Positions 53,999 through 63,444 of a DNA stretch of 64,000 bases are shown here, piece by piece. Both the position numbers and the translations under genes were made by a program. Source of the DNA: Methanosarcina sp. UBA5 (GTDB lineage Archaea > Halobacteriota > Methanosarcinia > Methanosarcinales > Methanosarcinaceae); contig NZ_DAVG01000112.1 of NCBI RefSeq assembly GCF_002505485.1, positions 130,104 through 194,103 of the forward strand. The letters are read 5' to 3'. Position 1 is the stretch's first letter. Each line of letters starts with the position of its first letter. The notes beneath the pieces were generated by a model. That model saw only the letters and a program-made list of their open reading frames with translations. It was not told where the DNA came from and did not search any database.

Positions 53999-54799
53999 AC
54001 TAGGAGATAACGTTCATTTCCTAGAATTGACGAATGACTTGTGTACACAACTGAGTTTCGAACTTGTTAAACAAGATGCATTGTCCGTAGGTGTCTTATT
54101 CCAAAATTATTTAGTTTTTTTAGTTTTTTAGGCAGTTCATTAATAGTCAGTTGATATTTCCCAGAAATTTACATATTTGCATTCCGCTCTCATTTCTGTT
54201 TTATGTACGCTCAATTTTCGATATGTAGGAAAGCTTAGAAAACAGATACAACTAATCAAAAATACTCTAAGACAAAAACATCAACCACCTAATAACGCAC
54301 GACTAAAGTTTACAATATATACATAAAAATTGGTATGTGTCAATCATTGTAATTTTAGCACTAAATAATTTTTTATGTAGGAATCATTCTCTAATACACA
54401 ACAACTCATTGGAAGCAAGATTTTTAAGTAAAGTTGAATTATTATTAGGGATTTATAGATAAATATATTAAATAGTTATCGTGTCTTACCATGTAGTCAT
54501 TCACGGTAGTTTATCAAAAACCTGATAAATTATAAGGTCTCTTTAAGTGAGACATGAACCCATTTTTACACAAAGCAGAGGGTGATTCGATAAGCCTGCA
54601 TTCCGCAGTATTTATTCAAAAATCAATGTTTTCCTGCTAGCGTGTTAAAAACGTTTTTAAATAATTGATAGTTGAAATAGAACTTGGTGAAATTAAGTGA
54701 TATCTTTTTTGGTCTCTAGATATGCCACATTTGCTTTTAACTTCTGCACAGAAATTCAATAAATTCGGGTAAGATTGAAAGTCAACAACAGGAAAAATT
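53999..54799. other. Spacer with the second inverted-repeat element and hairpins
   Basis: No gene is supported. It contains the 137-bp element copy B, a TTTATCA/TGATAAA hairpin (54510-54529) and a GTCTC/GAGAC hairpin (54537-54553). Confidence 0.6.
54149..54286 (-). mobile_element. 137-bp inverted-repeat element, copy B
   Basis: The reverse complement aligns with 6104-6240 along its length with the same spacing of conserved blocks (GAGTATTTTTG, TCTGTTTTCTAAGCTT, ACATAAA, GAGAGCGGAAT). Ends are GTTGATATTT at 54150 and the inverse of GGTTGATGTT near 54286, so the terminal inverted repeat has decayed by one or two bases. Confidence 0.75.
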
Positions 54800-56185
54800 A
54801 TGAGTATTCTAGAATTTACTGCGAACAGTGGGATAAGTAACTCAATGCTTAATATTCTTCAGGTAAGCACATCTGACATGGGAGGTGGCGCTGAAAAAGT
54901 AGCATGGGATCTCTTTCAATCATATAAGGAGCTTGGTTACCAGTCAACATTGGCAGTTGGCACTAAAAGGTCTAATGATCCAAATGTTTTTTGCATCCCT
55001 GATTCAGAATATCGCAATCATATTGCAAGATTTTTTATTTCAATTAGTTCTCATATCGAGTCATCCATGGGGAAAACTTCTACTATTGCAAGAATCGGTG
55101 AAAAAATTAAATTTGCTGGCGAACCCTGGGGAGTAATTAACAGGTTAAAAGGTCATGAGGACTTTGATTATCCTGGTAGTGTTCATATCCTAAAGTTGAC
55201 TAAAGATAAACCGGATATTCTCCATCTCCATAATTTGCATGGAAATTACTTTGATCTACGAGCTCTTATTGAGCTGAGCAGCCAGGTTTCTGTTGTACTC
55301 ACTCTGCACGATGCCTGGCTCCTCAGCGGTCACTGTGCCCATTCTTTTGAATGTGAAAAATGGAAGACTGGATGTGGAAACTGTCCTGACTTAACAATAT
55401 ATCCCCGAATATCAAAAGATGCAACATTATATAACTGGCAAAGGAAGAAGAAAATTTTTGAACAAAGTCGTCTTTATGTTGTTACTCCCTGTCAATGGCT
55501 TATGGACAAAGTCGATGAATCAATATTAAAAACAGGAATTATAGATTCTTGCATGATTCCCAATGGTGTAAATACGAACATTTTTAAACCGTACAGTAAA
55601 GCAAGTGCAAGAGAAGAACTGGGGTTGCTACCTGATGAAAAAATTGTTCTCTTTGCAGCTAATGGTATCCGAAAAAATATATGGAAAGATTATAAAACAT
55701 TAAAATCATCTCTTTCTATAATTTCAGCCAATAACAAAAAGGTTTTGTGTATCGCGCTTGGAGAAAACGCACCTTCAATAAATATTGGTTCAGTAGAGAT
55801 AAGATTCATTCCGTATCAGCGAGACCCTGAGCTCGTTGCTCGCTACTATCAGGCTGCTGATGTTTATGTTCACCCAGCAAGAGCGGATACATTTCCAAAT
55901 ACAGTTATAGAAGCATTAGCTTGTGGAACTCCTGTTGTAGCCAGCAAAGTGGGTGGTATTCCAGAACAGATTATAGAAGGAAAAACTGGTTATCTTGTTC
56001 CAGAAGGAAATGAGAATAAAATGGCTGAAAAGATAATCTGTCTTCTAGAAAACGAAAATCTCAAAACGAAAATGGGACATGAAGCTGCAGAAGATGCTAT
56101 AAAAAGGTTTAGTTTGGAAAGAATGGTTAATGATTATCTCAAGTTTTATGAAGCTATTATCAAAAATAACGGAATATTACATTAG
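54800..56185 (+). CDS. GT4 family glycosyltransferase
   Basis: 461 residues with a GT-B fold. The N-terminal domain has STSDMGGGAEKVAWDLFQS (acceptor-side glycine loop) and HLHNLHGNYFDL; TLHDAWLLSGHCAHSFEC is followed by a CGNCPD cysteine cluster found in a WcaC-like subgroup. The C-terminal donor site has HPARADTFPNTVIEALACG with the E-x7-E motif, then KVGGIPEQI. It retains sugar configuration. A shorter start at 54845 (MLNILQVST) is possible. Confidence 0.9.
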   Translation: MSILEFTANSGISNSMLNILQVSTSDMGGGAEKVAWDLFQSYKELGYQSTLAVGTKRSNDPNVFCIPDSEYRNHIARFFISISSHIESSMGKTSTIARIGEKIKFAGEPWGVINRLKGHEDFDYPGSVHILKLTKDKPDILHLHNLHGNYFDLRALIELSSQVSVVLTLHDAWLLSGHCAHSFECEKWKTGCGNCPDLTIYPRISKDATLYNWQRKKKIFEQSRLYVVTPCQWLMDKVDESILKTGIIDSCMIPNGVNTNIFKPYSKASAREELGLLPDEKIVLFAANGIRKNIWKDYKTLKSSLSIISANNKKVLCIALGENAPSINIGSVEIRFIPYQRDPELVARYYQAADVYVHPARADTFPNTVIEALACGTPVVASKVGGIPEQIIEGKTGYLVPEGNENKMAEKIICLLENENLKTKMGHEAAEDAIKRFSLERMVNDYLKFYEAIIKNNGILH

Positions 56186-56959
56186 AAGCTTTATACTACA
56201 TCTCTTTAATTTGATAGATTGAATTAAGGATCTTCGTGGTCTTGAGTGGATAACTCATATATTTCTCTAGAATATAAGAGAATATTGACTTTTCGCTTTT
56301 TTATTGGGACTGAAAATAATTTTTTATATAGGAAGCGGTTACATCCAAAACATAACTATCTATCTTAGTTTGATTTTCTACGATATTTGTTTTCATCTTT
56401 ATATGTTTTGAATCCACAATCAATAAGAGCTACTATAAATAGGACTTACGCACTTGATAACCAAAATAAAGCACAATCGACTTTGGGTATAAAGTTATAC
56501 TTTAAATAATTTAACGCTTAAAAAACTTAATTACTTTTCATTTCAAATGCGGAAACCCTATATAAATTACCCACTTGAAAGCGAAGAACCAAATTATTAA
56601 TTAGCAATAAGATAAAATCTGAATTGACACTAAAAGGATTTGAGCAGAGAAAAACATAGTTAGGAAAATAGCAATTGAAACGATTCAGTACCAAAATCCA
56701 ATGTTGAACGTAAAATTAAAAATCACTATATTTTTATTGGTTACAATCCGTGTATTATACTCTCTGATTGAGGTTTTTATATATTGAATATGAATTTTGA
56801 ATGGAACTGAATTATTCTTACGAACTAAGATATTCAATCCAGAGATACAAAAATCACTAGATTTTGCAACAGAACCATTGAAACACTTAATATTTATAAA
56901 TATATCAAAGAGTATATTTTTTGATTTGACACGAAAAATTTCAATCTTAAGGTAAGATT
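56186..56959. other. AT-rich spacer with a solo element end
   Basis: No gene is supported. AGGACTTACGCACTTGA at 56441-56457 is the end sequence of the 17317-17433 element without a recognisable partner nearby. The stretch is among the most AT-rich of the window. Confidence 0.55.
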
Positions 56960-57709
56960 ATGAATCCAAAAGTCTCAGTAATAACAGTCTGCTATAACGC
57001 TGATGAATTTATCGAAAATGCAATTAATAGTATTTTGAAACAGACATACAAAAATCTCGAATATATTATAATTGATGGCGCCTCAACAGATAATACAATA
57101 TCAATAATAAACAAATACAAATCTAAGATAGCATTTTTCTTAAGTGAACCTGATAATGGTATTTACGAAGCAATGAATAAAGGAATAAAAGCCGCTACTG
57201 GTGACATATTATATTTTTTAAATTCAGACGATCTACTTTATGACGAATATGTTATAGAAAATGTTGTTAAAATATTTGAGAAAAATAAAGATCTTGAACT
57301 TATTTATGGTCCTATAATTATTAGAGATCCTACTACAAATGAGTCTTTTATTAAACTGAATGATCGTATAACGAAATCTTTCTTTATTTATAATGGTATT
57401 TGTCAGCAAAGCACATTTTATAAGGCTGATGTTTTTAAAAAATGTGGTCAATTTAATGACACATATAAAATTGCAGGAGATTATGAGTGGTTTTTGAGAG
57501 CATTTTATAAATACAACATTAAAAGGCAATACTATGAGAGTATAATAGCAATATATAATAATGGAGGTATATCCAGTACAGATGAATTTTCAAGTCTTCA
57601 CACAAAAGAAAGAGCAAAAGTCATAAAAGAATATTTCAATATATTTGAAATATATAAATATAAATTATTATTACCGTTTCGCAAATCTGCTATAAAAAAG
57701 TTACGATGA
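56960..57709 (+). CDS. GT2 family glycosyltransferase (WcaA-like)
   Basis: 249 residues with a compact GT-A domain. VSVITVCYNADEFIENAINS, IIDGASTDNT, EPDNGIYEAMNKGI, the metal-binding FLNSDDLLY and the acid/base region IAGDYEWFLRAF are all in order. The short C terminus is basic and has no membrane segment. AAGGTAAG lies at normal distance from ATG. The high A+T content and AAA/ATA-rich codon use set it apart from the nucleotide-sugar genes upstream. Confidence 0.9.
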   Translation: MNPKVSVITVCYNADEFIENAINSILKQTYKNLEYIIIDGASTDNTISIINKYKSKIAFFLSEPDNGIYEAMNKGIKAATGDILYFLNSDDLLYDEYVIENVVKIFEKNKDLELIYGPIIIRDPTTNESFIKLNDRITKSFFIYNGICQQSTFYKADVFKKCGQFNDTYKIAGDYEWFLRAFYKYNIKRQYYESIIAIYNNGGISSTDEFSSLHTKERAKVIKEYFNIFEIYKYKLLLPFRKSAIKKLR

Positions 57710-57935
57710 ATGTTGGTTTGAAATAACTATGGAGAATTTCAGTAAGTCTTTGATTTCTACAAATTATTATATGATAAGCCATTCCAAAGCTCAAAATTGC
57801 TTATCGAATCGTGTATTCTGAATAATCAACCGAGTATTTGAGAATAGAATTGGTTTTGAGATGAGCTCTATCTAAAAAGCATTAAGTAAAATCTTGATTA
57901 TAAGATTCTAACATCATATAGAGACAAAAAGGTAT

Positions 57936-57989
57936 AAGGAAATAATATGCTTGATCAAAAACAAGGAAATAATATGCTTGATCAAAAAC
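57936..57989 (+). repeat. Perfect 27-bp tandem duplication spanning the start of a GT2 gene
   Basis: AAGGAAATAATATGCTTGAT plus CAAAAAC occurs twice without a mismatch (57936-57962 and 57963-57989). Each unit contains a ribosome binding site (AAGGA) and an ATG (57947, 57974). Since 27 is a multiple of three, both starts are in the same frame. Confidence 0.97.
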
Positions 57990-58897
57990 CAAAAATAAGC
58001 GTGATAATCCCAACATACAATCGGGCACATTTAATACCTAGAGCCATAAAAAGCGTTCTAAACCAGACTTACCAGGATATAGAAATCATTATCGTCGATG
58101 ACAATTCAACAGATAACACAGAAGAAATTGTAAAAAATTTTAAAGATATAAGACTGAAATATATTCGCCATAATATAAATAAAGGAGCTTCAGCTGCAAG
58201 AAATACAGGGATTAAAGCGTCTAAAGGAGAATATATTGCATTCCAAGACAGTGATGATGAATGGTTTCCGGATAAATTGGAACAACAAATAAAAGTTTTT
58301 GCCGACGGTGATCTAAAAGTTGGAGTTGTTTATTCTGGCTTTTACAGAATTGAGGCTGATAAAAAGACATATCTACCAAGTGATTTTTATGTTCAAAAAG
58401 AAGTAAATATACATAACGAGCTCCTCAAAGGAAATTTTGTTGGAACACCAACAGTTCTTATGAAGAAAGAATGTTTTGAAAATAAAAGATATTTTGATGA
58501 GAACCTTCCTGCTTTAGAAGATTGGGAATTATGGATTGAACTCTCAAAATATTATATATTTAAATATATCAAGAAACCTCTTTTATATTCATATTCTACG
58601 CCTAATAGTATCAACCTTAATGAAAATAACATGCTCAAAGCTCACGAGATTATTTTACTCACACATTTAGATGATTTTAGTAAAGACGGAAAAAATTTAT
58701 CTGAACACTATTACGATATTGGTACTGGGTTATGCTCAATTGGTAATTTCAATAATGGAAAAAATTATTTAATAAAATCATTAAAGGCAAATTATTTAAA
58801 TTTTAAAACTATATCGGTTCTTTTTGTTTTACTCTTTGGTCATAATATTTATTTTAAGTTTAGAGATTTACATCGAAAAATAGGGCATAGAACATGA
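57947..58897 (+). CDS. GT2 family glycosyltransferase
   Basis: 316 residues from the first ATG, or 307 from the second at 57974. The GT-A core has SVIIPTYNRAHLIPRAIKSV, IIVDDNSTDNT, KGASAARNTGI, the metal-binding FQDSDDEWFPDKL and an ALEDWELWIELSKYY acid/base region. The C-terminal 60 residues include a hydrophobic helix near the end. Two identical start contexts arise from the tandem duplication at the 5' end. The stop overlaps the next start (ATGA). Confidence 0.9.
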   Translation: MLDQKQGNNMLDQKPKISVIIPTYNRAHLIPRAIKSVLNQTYQDIEIIIVDDNSTDNTEEIVKNFKDIRLKYIRHNINKGASAARNTGIKASKGEYIAFQDSDDEWFPDKLEQQIKVFADGDLKVGVVYSGFYRIEADKKTYLPSDFYVQKEVNIHNELLKGNFVGTPTVLMKKECFENKRYFDENLPALEDWELWIELSKYYIFKYIKKPLLYSYSTPNSINLNENNMLKAHEIILLTHLDDFSKDGKNLSEHYYDIGTGLCSIGNFNNGKNYLIKSLKANYLNFKTISVLFVLLFGHNIYFKFRDLHRKIGHRT

Positions 58898-59922
58898 ATC
58901 CAAAGGTTGCCATTATAATTCTTAATTGGAATGGTTGGAGGGACACTATAGAATGTTTGGAATCTATTTTTCAGATCGCATACCCCTTATACCAAGTTAT
59001 TATAGTAGATAATGGCTCAAAAGACGGTTCTTTACAAAAAATAAAAGAATATGCACAAGGAAAAATAAAAATCAAATCTGAATTTTTTCAGTTTTCCCAG
59101 GAAAATAAGCCGATTTATGTCAAAGAATATTTTAAGGATGAATGGGAAACTTCAGTTCCGATAAAAGAAAATATGAAAAACCCGGCTTCAAGAAAAAATT
59201 TAATTCTTATAAAAAATGATAATAATTATGGCTTTGCTGAAGGAAATAATATTGGTATTAGATTTGCTTTAAACAACCTTAATCCGGATTATATTCTTTT
59301 ACTTAATAACGATACAGTTGTTGATCCTAATTTTTTAAATGAGTTAGTAAATGTGGCAGAAAGTGATTCACATATAGGAATATTGGGGCCAACGATATAC
59401 GAATACAAAAAACCTCGGGAAATTCAATCAGCCGGGGCAAAAATTTATTGGAATAAGGGTGAAGTAATTAACCTGACACCACATGAAAATAAATACTCGG
59501 ATCATTCTGAAAATGTCGACAGCGTAATCGGTTGTGCATTACTTGCAAAAAGTGAATTGTTCTATAAAATTGGGTACTTGAATAAAGATTATTTTGCATA
59601 TTTTGAAGAGACTGAGTGGTGTGTACGTGCTCGTAAGGCATCATATAAAATAGTTTACGTGCCAAAAGGAAAAATCTGGCACAAAGGTGGTGCTACAAGC
59701 AACAAAATAACCGGTTTTACTCTATTCCATCATACAAGGAATAAGTTCTGGTTTATGAAAAAGCACTCATCAAAAAAGCAATATTTTTCTTTTTTAATTT
59801 ATTTTTTTGGATTTCGGGCCTGGATGGTCATTGGTGGCATCTTGTACCATCAAAAAGGCAGGGAGATTTTGCCATCTTTTATTTCTTTCTTAAAAGGTAT
59901 TCGGGATGGAATTTTGACTTAA
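58894..59922 (+). CDS. GT2 family glycosyltransferase (rhamnosyltransferase-like)
   Basis: 342 residues. KVAIIILNWNGWRDTIECLE and VDNGSKDGSL begin the GT-A fold; there is an insertion of about 50 residues before NYGFAEGNNIGI, then LLLNNDTVVDPNF (metal site), VIGCALLAKSELF and AYFEETEWCVRARKASY. These are typical of WbbL-like rhamnosyl/galactofuranosyl transferases, in keeping with dTDP-rhamnose synthesis here. A hydrophobic C-terminal segment (about 290-320) may bind the membrane. Its last 4 bases overlap the end of a convergent glycosyltransferase. Confidence 0.9.
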   Translation: MNPKVAIIILNWNGWRDTIECLESIFQIAYPLYQVIIVDNGSKDGSLQKIKEYAQGKIKIKSEFFQFSQENKPIYVKEYFKDEWETSVPIKENMKNPASRKNLILIKNDNNYGFAEGNNIGIRFALNNLNPDYILLLNNDTVVDPNFLNELVNVAESDSHIGILGPTIYEYKKPREIQSAGAKIYWNKGEVINLTPHENKYSDHSENVDSVIGCALLAKSELFYKIGYLNKDYFAYFEETEWCVRARKASYKIVYVPKGKIWHKGGATSNKITGFTLFHHTRNKFWFMKKHSSKKQYFSFLIYFFGFRAWMVIGGILYHQKGREILPSFISFLKGIRDGILT

Positions 59923-60980
59923 GGTTCCAACTCTTTATATACTTTTAAAGTTTTTTTTGCAGAATTATCCCAGCTAAACATTTTTGACCTTTTTAGTCCT
60001 TTTCCAATCATTTCTTTTTTGAGATCATCATTTGTTAAAACATCATACATTTTTTCAGCAAACTTGTTAATATCATATGGATCTACAACTATTGAAGCTT
60101 CTCCCACAACTTCAGGTAAAGAAGAAGTGTTTGAGGTTATAACAGGTGTCCCGCAAGCCATTGCTTCCAAAGGAGGCATCCCAAATCCTTCATATAAGGA
60201 AGGAAATACGAATAAGTCCACAGCATTGTATATTTCTGCTAGTTCGATCTCTGAAACATATCCCGTAAATATAACATCTTTCTGTAAGTTAAGAGATTCT
60301 ATCTGTTTCAGGAGCTTTTTTCTTACTCCAGGATAATTTGGCATCCCTACTTTTAACAGTTTTACCTGTGGAATCATATCTTTTAGCTTGCTGAATGAAT
60401 TTATAACCAGTTGGATATTTTTTCTCGGTTCTTCAGCTCCAACATATAAAATTACTTTTTCGCCCTTGCCAATATGATATTTTGATAAACATTTTTTATT
60501 TCGATTTGGATAGTACAGATGGTGATTTACAGCAGGAGGTATGACCTCTATATTTTCTTCAGGGTACTTTATGTACCTACTAATATCTTTTTTAGAAAAT
60601 TCGGATACAGTAATTATTTTTTCTGCTTTTCTCAATCCTTTTGCATTAAGTTTCCAAACCGGGTCTCTGGTATTGTAATATGCTATAGGTATAATATCGT
60701 GGCAGGTAACAATTGTTTTTTTTAAATTTATTAATTCCAAGAGAAATGCGAGATCCTGGCGAGTCACATGCTTAACATTATTTTCAATTACTTTCTTTTT
60801 CACAATAAACGGATACGCGAAATATTGGACGATCCTGTTAACCCCAGTTATTTTTGATATATCAGGATATTCTATCCGATTTAGTTTGATATCTTCTAGC
60901 CTTTTATGGATTTCACTTTGATATTTTGACATCCCGAATATTTCGTCTGTCTTCAGGCCGTTTATATAATCAATTTCCAT
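59919..60980 (-). CDS. GT4 family glycosyltransferase
   Basis: 353 residues. The N-terminal half is short (HDIIPIAYYNTRDPVWK, KIITVSEFSKKDI). The donor site is clear: ILYVGAEEPRKNIQLVINSF and VFPSLYEGFGMPPLEAMACG with the E-x7-E pair, then VITSNTSSLPEV. This layout resembles mannosyltransferases such as WbdB/MtfB, which fits GDP-mannose supply (inference). It runs against the plus-strand cluster and its stop region overlaps the convergent GT2 gene by 4 bases. Confidence 0.9.
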   Translation of the reverse strand: MEIDYINGLKTDEIFGMSKYQSEIHKRLEDIKLNRIEYPDISKITGVNRIVQYFAYPFIVKKKVIENNVKHVTRQDLAFLLELINLKKTIVTCHDIIPIAYYNTRDPVWKLNAKGLRKAEKIITVSEFSKKDISRYIKYPEENIEVIPPAVNHHLYYPNRNKKCLSKYHIGKGEKVILYVGAEEPRKNIQLVINSFSKLKDMIPQVKLLKVGMPNYPGVRKKLLKQIESLNLQKDVIFTGYVSEIELAEIYNAVDLFVFPSLYEGFGMPPLEAMACGTPVITSNTSSLPEVVGEASIVVDPYDINKFAEKMYDVLTNDDLKKEMIGKGLKRSKMFSWDNSAKKTLKVYKELEP

Positions 60981-61058
60981 ATTTCAGTTCCCCAGAAACC
61001 CGGAATGATTTGTAAAATTTCTTAGTTTAGAAGAAAAATTTATTATTATCAGAATAAT

Positions 61059-62153
61059 TTATTCCGTACCCTGTATGTACTGTTTCTCAATTCTAGCTGA
61101 AACTTCATCCCAATCTATTATGTTTTTATCTATCCCAGAATTCTCTATTTTTCCCTTTTTCTGAATTTCCTTCAGTACTCCAGCCACTTTCTCCTTTGAA
61201 ACCGGACTTTCAATCCCGATACATTTCCTTCCGTCAACAAACTCCTCAAGTGCGCTCCCTTTTGCCACTATACACGGAGTTCCCGCAGCCAGTGCCTCAG
61301 CAACTGTTATTCCATATGCCTCATGAGAAGAAAGCATTAAAAATATATCTGCATCTGCATAGCATTCAAGCAGTTCTCTTCTTGACAGATCTTTTAACCA
61401 TTCAACCTTTTCTTCCACCCCTAAACTTTTAGCCATATTGTGAAGCTCAGCTTCGTAAGGCCCCTTTCCGATGATCCTCAACCGGAAACCCTGAAGTTCA
61501 GACAAACTCTGGATAATATACTGTACTCTTTTGTATTCTTCCAGGCGACCCACATAGAGAAGAAGCTTTTCTCTTCCGGCTTTCCGGTTTGAGTTTATTT
61601 CCAGCTGTCTCAACCCTTCGAACTCTTTAAGATTTATTCCGTTAGGGATTTTTACGGTTTTTGCGGCAACCTCAAAATCTGATTCTACAAGTTTCTTTTC
61701 ATACTCTGAGACACATATTACGGAATCTGCCCTAGAAAAAATTATCTTCCCGAGAAGCCTGTACGGTTTGTGCAGTAAATTCCTAAACGCGGTATGGCCA
61801 TGCCGATGATAATGGGGTGTGAATACAAATTTTGCACTGTGCTTGCCCAGGGATGCGAAGAATGCAGGAAAAGCATGATAACTGTGTGCATGAATTACAT
61901 CATAATCGTGCTTTTTGAGATAAGTGTAAATTTGAGGAGCGAAGTAGTACGCATTTCCAGGAGCAAAAGATCTGAACCTTATAACCTTTACTCCATTTAT
62001 TATCTCTCTCGTGCCCAATTTTCCCGTGGGATCAGTTGTTATAACCTCCACATTATTCCCTGCTTTAACCAGCCTTTCACTAATTTCTTTGACGTGAGTT
62101 TCCACTCCACCTATGTCAGGAGAATAACGGGGACATATCTGGGCTATTTTCAA
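61059..62153 (-). CDS. GT4 family glycosyltransferase (PimA/WbpY-like)
   Basis: 364 residues. CPRYSPDIGGVETHVKEISE holds the acceptor-side loop; HAHSYHAFPAFFAS, VFTPHYH and VICVSEYEKKLV complete the N-terminal domain. The C-terminal donor domain has LLYVGRLEEYKRVQYIIQSL and LSSHEAYGITVAEALAAGTP. Retaining transferase, donor unknown. It is on the minus strand like the gene at 59919, about 78 bases upstream of it, so the two form a short operon opposite to the rest of the island. Confidence 0.91.
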   Translation of the reverse strand: MKIAQICPRYSPDIGGVETHVKEISERLVKAGNNVEVITTDPTGKLGTREIINGVKVIRFRSFAPGNAYYFAPQIYTYLKKHDYDVIHAHSYHAFPAFFASLGKHSAKFVFTPHYHRHGHTAFRNLLHKPYRLLGKIIFSRADSVICVSEYEKKLVESDFEVAAKTVKIPNGINLKEFEGLRQLEINSNRKAGREKLLLYVGRLEEYKRVQYIIQSLSELQGFRLRIIGKGPYEAELHNMAKSLGVEEKVEWLKDLSRRELLECYADADIFLMLSSHEAYGITVAEALAAGTPCIVAKGSALEEFVDGRKCIGIESPVSKEKVAGVLKEIQKKGKIENSGIDKNIIDWDEVSARIEKQYIQGTE

Positions 62154-62232
62154 GGCTGAACCTCTTTCATACTGGAATTTATGTGGAGTAATGCATTAGT
62201 TTAATATAAAGATAATGTAATAGTTTAGGCAA

Positions 62233-63387
62233 ATGACATCTAATAAAAGCGTTTGCATAGTCGGACCTTCGAAGCGTTTTTTGAGCGGTATCAGTTATTA
62301 TACTATCCGTCTGGCAAATGCCATGTCTGTGGAAAAAGACGTTTCGGTTATCTGCTTCCGGCAGCTGCTTCCAACATTTCTTTTTCCTGGAAAATCCCAT
62401 GTCGGAAAAAATATTTCCGACTTGAATTTTTCACCCAGGATTCCTGTCTTTGACGGCATGGACTATAACAATCCGCTGACCTGGGTTAAAGCATACCACT
62501 TTCTTAAAGCGCAAAAGCCGGATATTATAGTCTTGCAGTGGTGGACCTCCTCGGTTGCGCATATGCAGCTTCTGATAAAGATGTTTGCAGGTTTGCTGCA
62601 TAAACCAAAAATCATTATTGAGTTTCACGAAGTTGTAGACCCTTTTGAAGAATCAATACTTCCAATCCGTTTATACTCAAAAATAACAGGAAAACTGCTT
62701 CGTAAAAACCTTGATGCATATATTACTCATTCCGAATCCGATAAAAAGCTTGTTGCAAAAAGATACTCTATTCCCCCTGAGAAAATCCATGTGATCCCGC
62801 ATGGACTTTATGATCAGTATGGGAAATCGCTTGACATAAAAGAAGCGAGAAGAAATCTCTCAATAAAGGACGATTTTGTTATACTCTCTTTCGGTTTAAT
62901 TCGAAAGTATAAAGGAACTCCCTACCTTATCAGCGCTTTTGAACAGCTACCCCCCGAAATTCTCGAAAAAAGCAGGTTGTTAATTGTCGGAGAAATCTGG
63001 GAAGACCGCAAGGAATTACTTGACCAGATTAAAGCTTCTCCTTTTCATGATAAGATAACACTGGTAGACGAATACGTTCCTGACGAAAAAGTAAACTTGT
63101 ATTTCAGCGCTGCAGATGTGGTAGTCCTGCCTTATCTGAGAGCTTCTCAGAGTGGAATTGCGCATATCGCCATGTCTTTTGGAAAACCGGTTGTTGTTTC
63201 CGAAGTGGGTGGCTTGAAAGAATCAATGGCTAACTATGAAGGCACTTTTTTTGTACCCCCTGCAGATGTCGATTCTATCAGGGAAGCTATTCTCAGCCAA
63301 TTTGGAGAGAGAAAGCATTACGAAGCTCCTGACCAGAAATGGGATAGAATTATAAACTGTTACATAGAATTAATACAATCTGTTTAA
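62233..63387 (+). CDS. GT4 family glycosyltransferase
   Basis: 384 residues. VCIVGPSKRFLSGISYYTIR is the acceptor-side loop; VLQWWTSSVAHMQLLIKMF and IIEFHEVVDPFE follow. The donor domain has ILSFGLIRKYKGTPYLISAF, VVLPYLRASQSGIAHIAMSF and VVVSEVGGLKESM, in which the usual E-x7-E is reduced to Q-S-G-I-A type residues. It is diverged in the motif but complete. It directly precedes aglB, so it may act late in assembling the lipid-linked oligosaccharide. Confidence 0.9.
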   Translation: MTSNKSVCIVGPSKRFLSGISYYTIRLANAMSVEKDVSVICFRQLLPTFLFPGKSHVGKNISDLNFSPRIPVFDGMDYNNPLTWVKAYHFLKAQKPDIIVLQWWTSSVAHMQLLIKMFAGLLHKPKIIIEFHEVVDPFEESILPIRLYSKITGKLLRKNLDAYITHSESDKKLVAKRYSIPPEKIHVIPHGLYDQYGKSLDIKEARRNLSIKDDFVILSFGLIRKYKGTPYLISAFEQLPPEILEKSRLLIVGEIWEDRKELLDQIKASPFHDKITLVDEYVPDEKVNLYFSAADVVVLPYLRASQSGIAHIAMSFGKPVVVSEVGGLKESMANYEGTFFVPPADVDSIREAILSQFGERKHYEAPDQKWDRIINCYIELIQSV

Positions 63388-63444
63388 TTTTCTTTTTCAT
63401 AATTTTATCTTAATTTATAATGTTCAATTTATAAAGGGGATACT

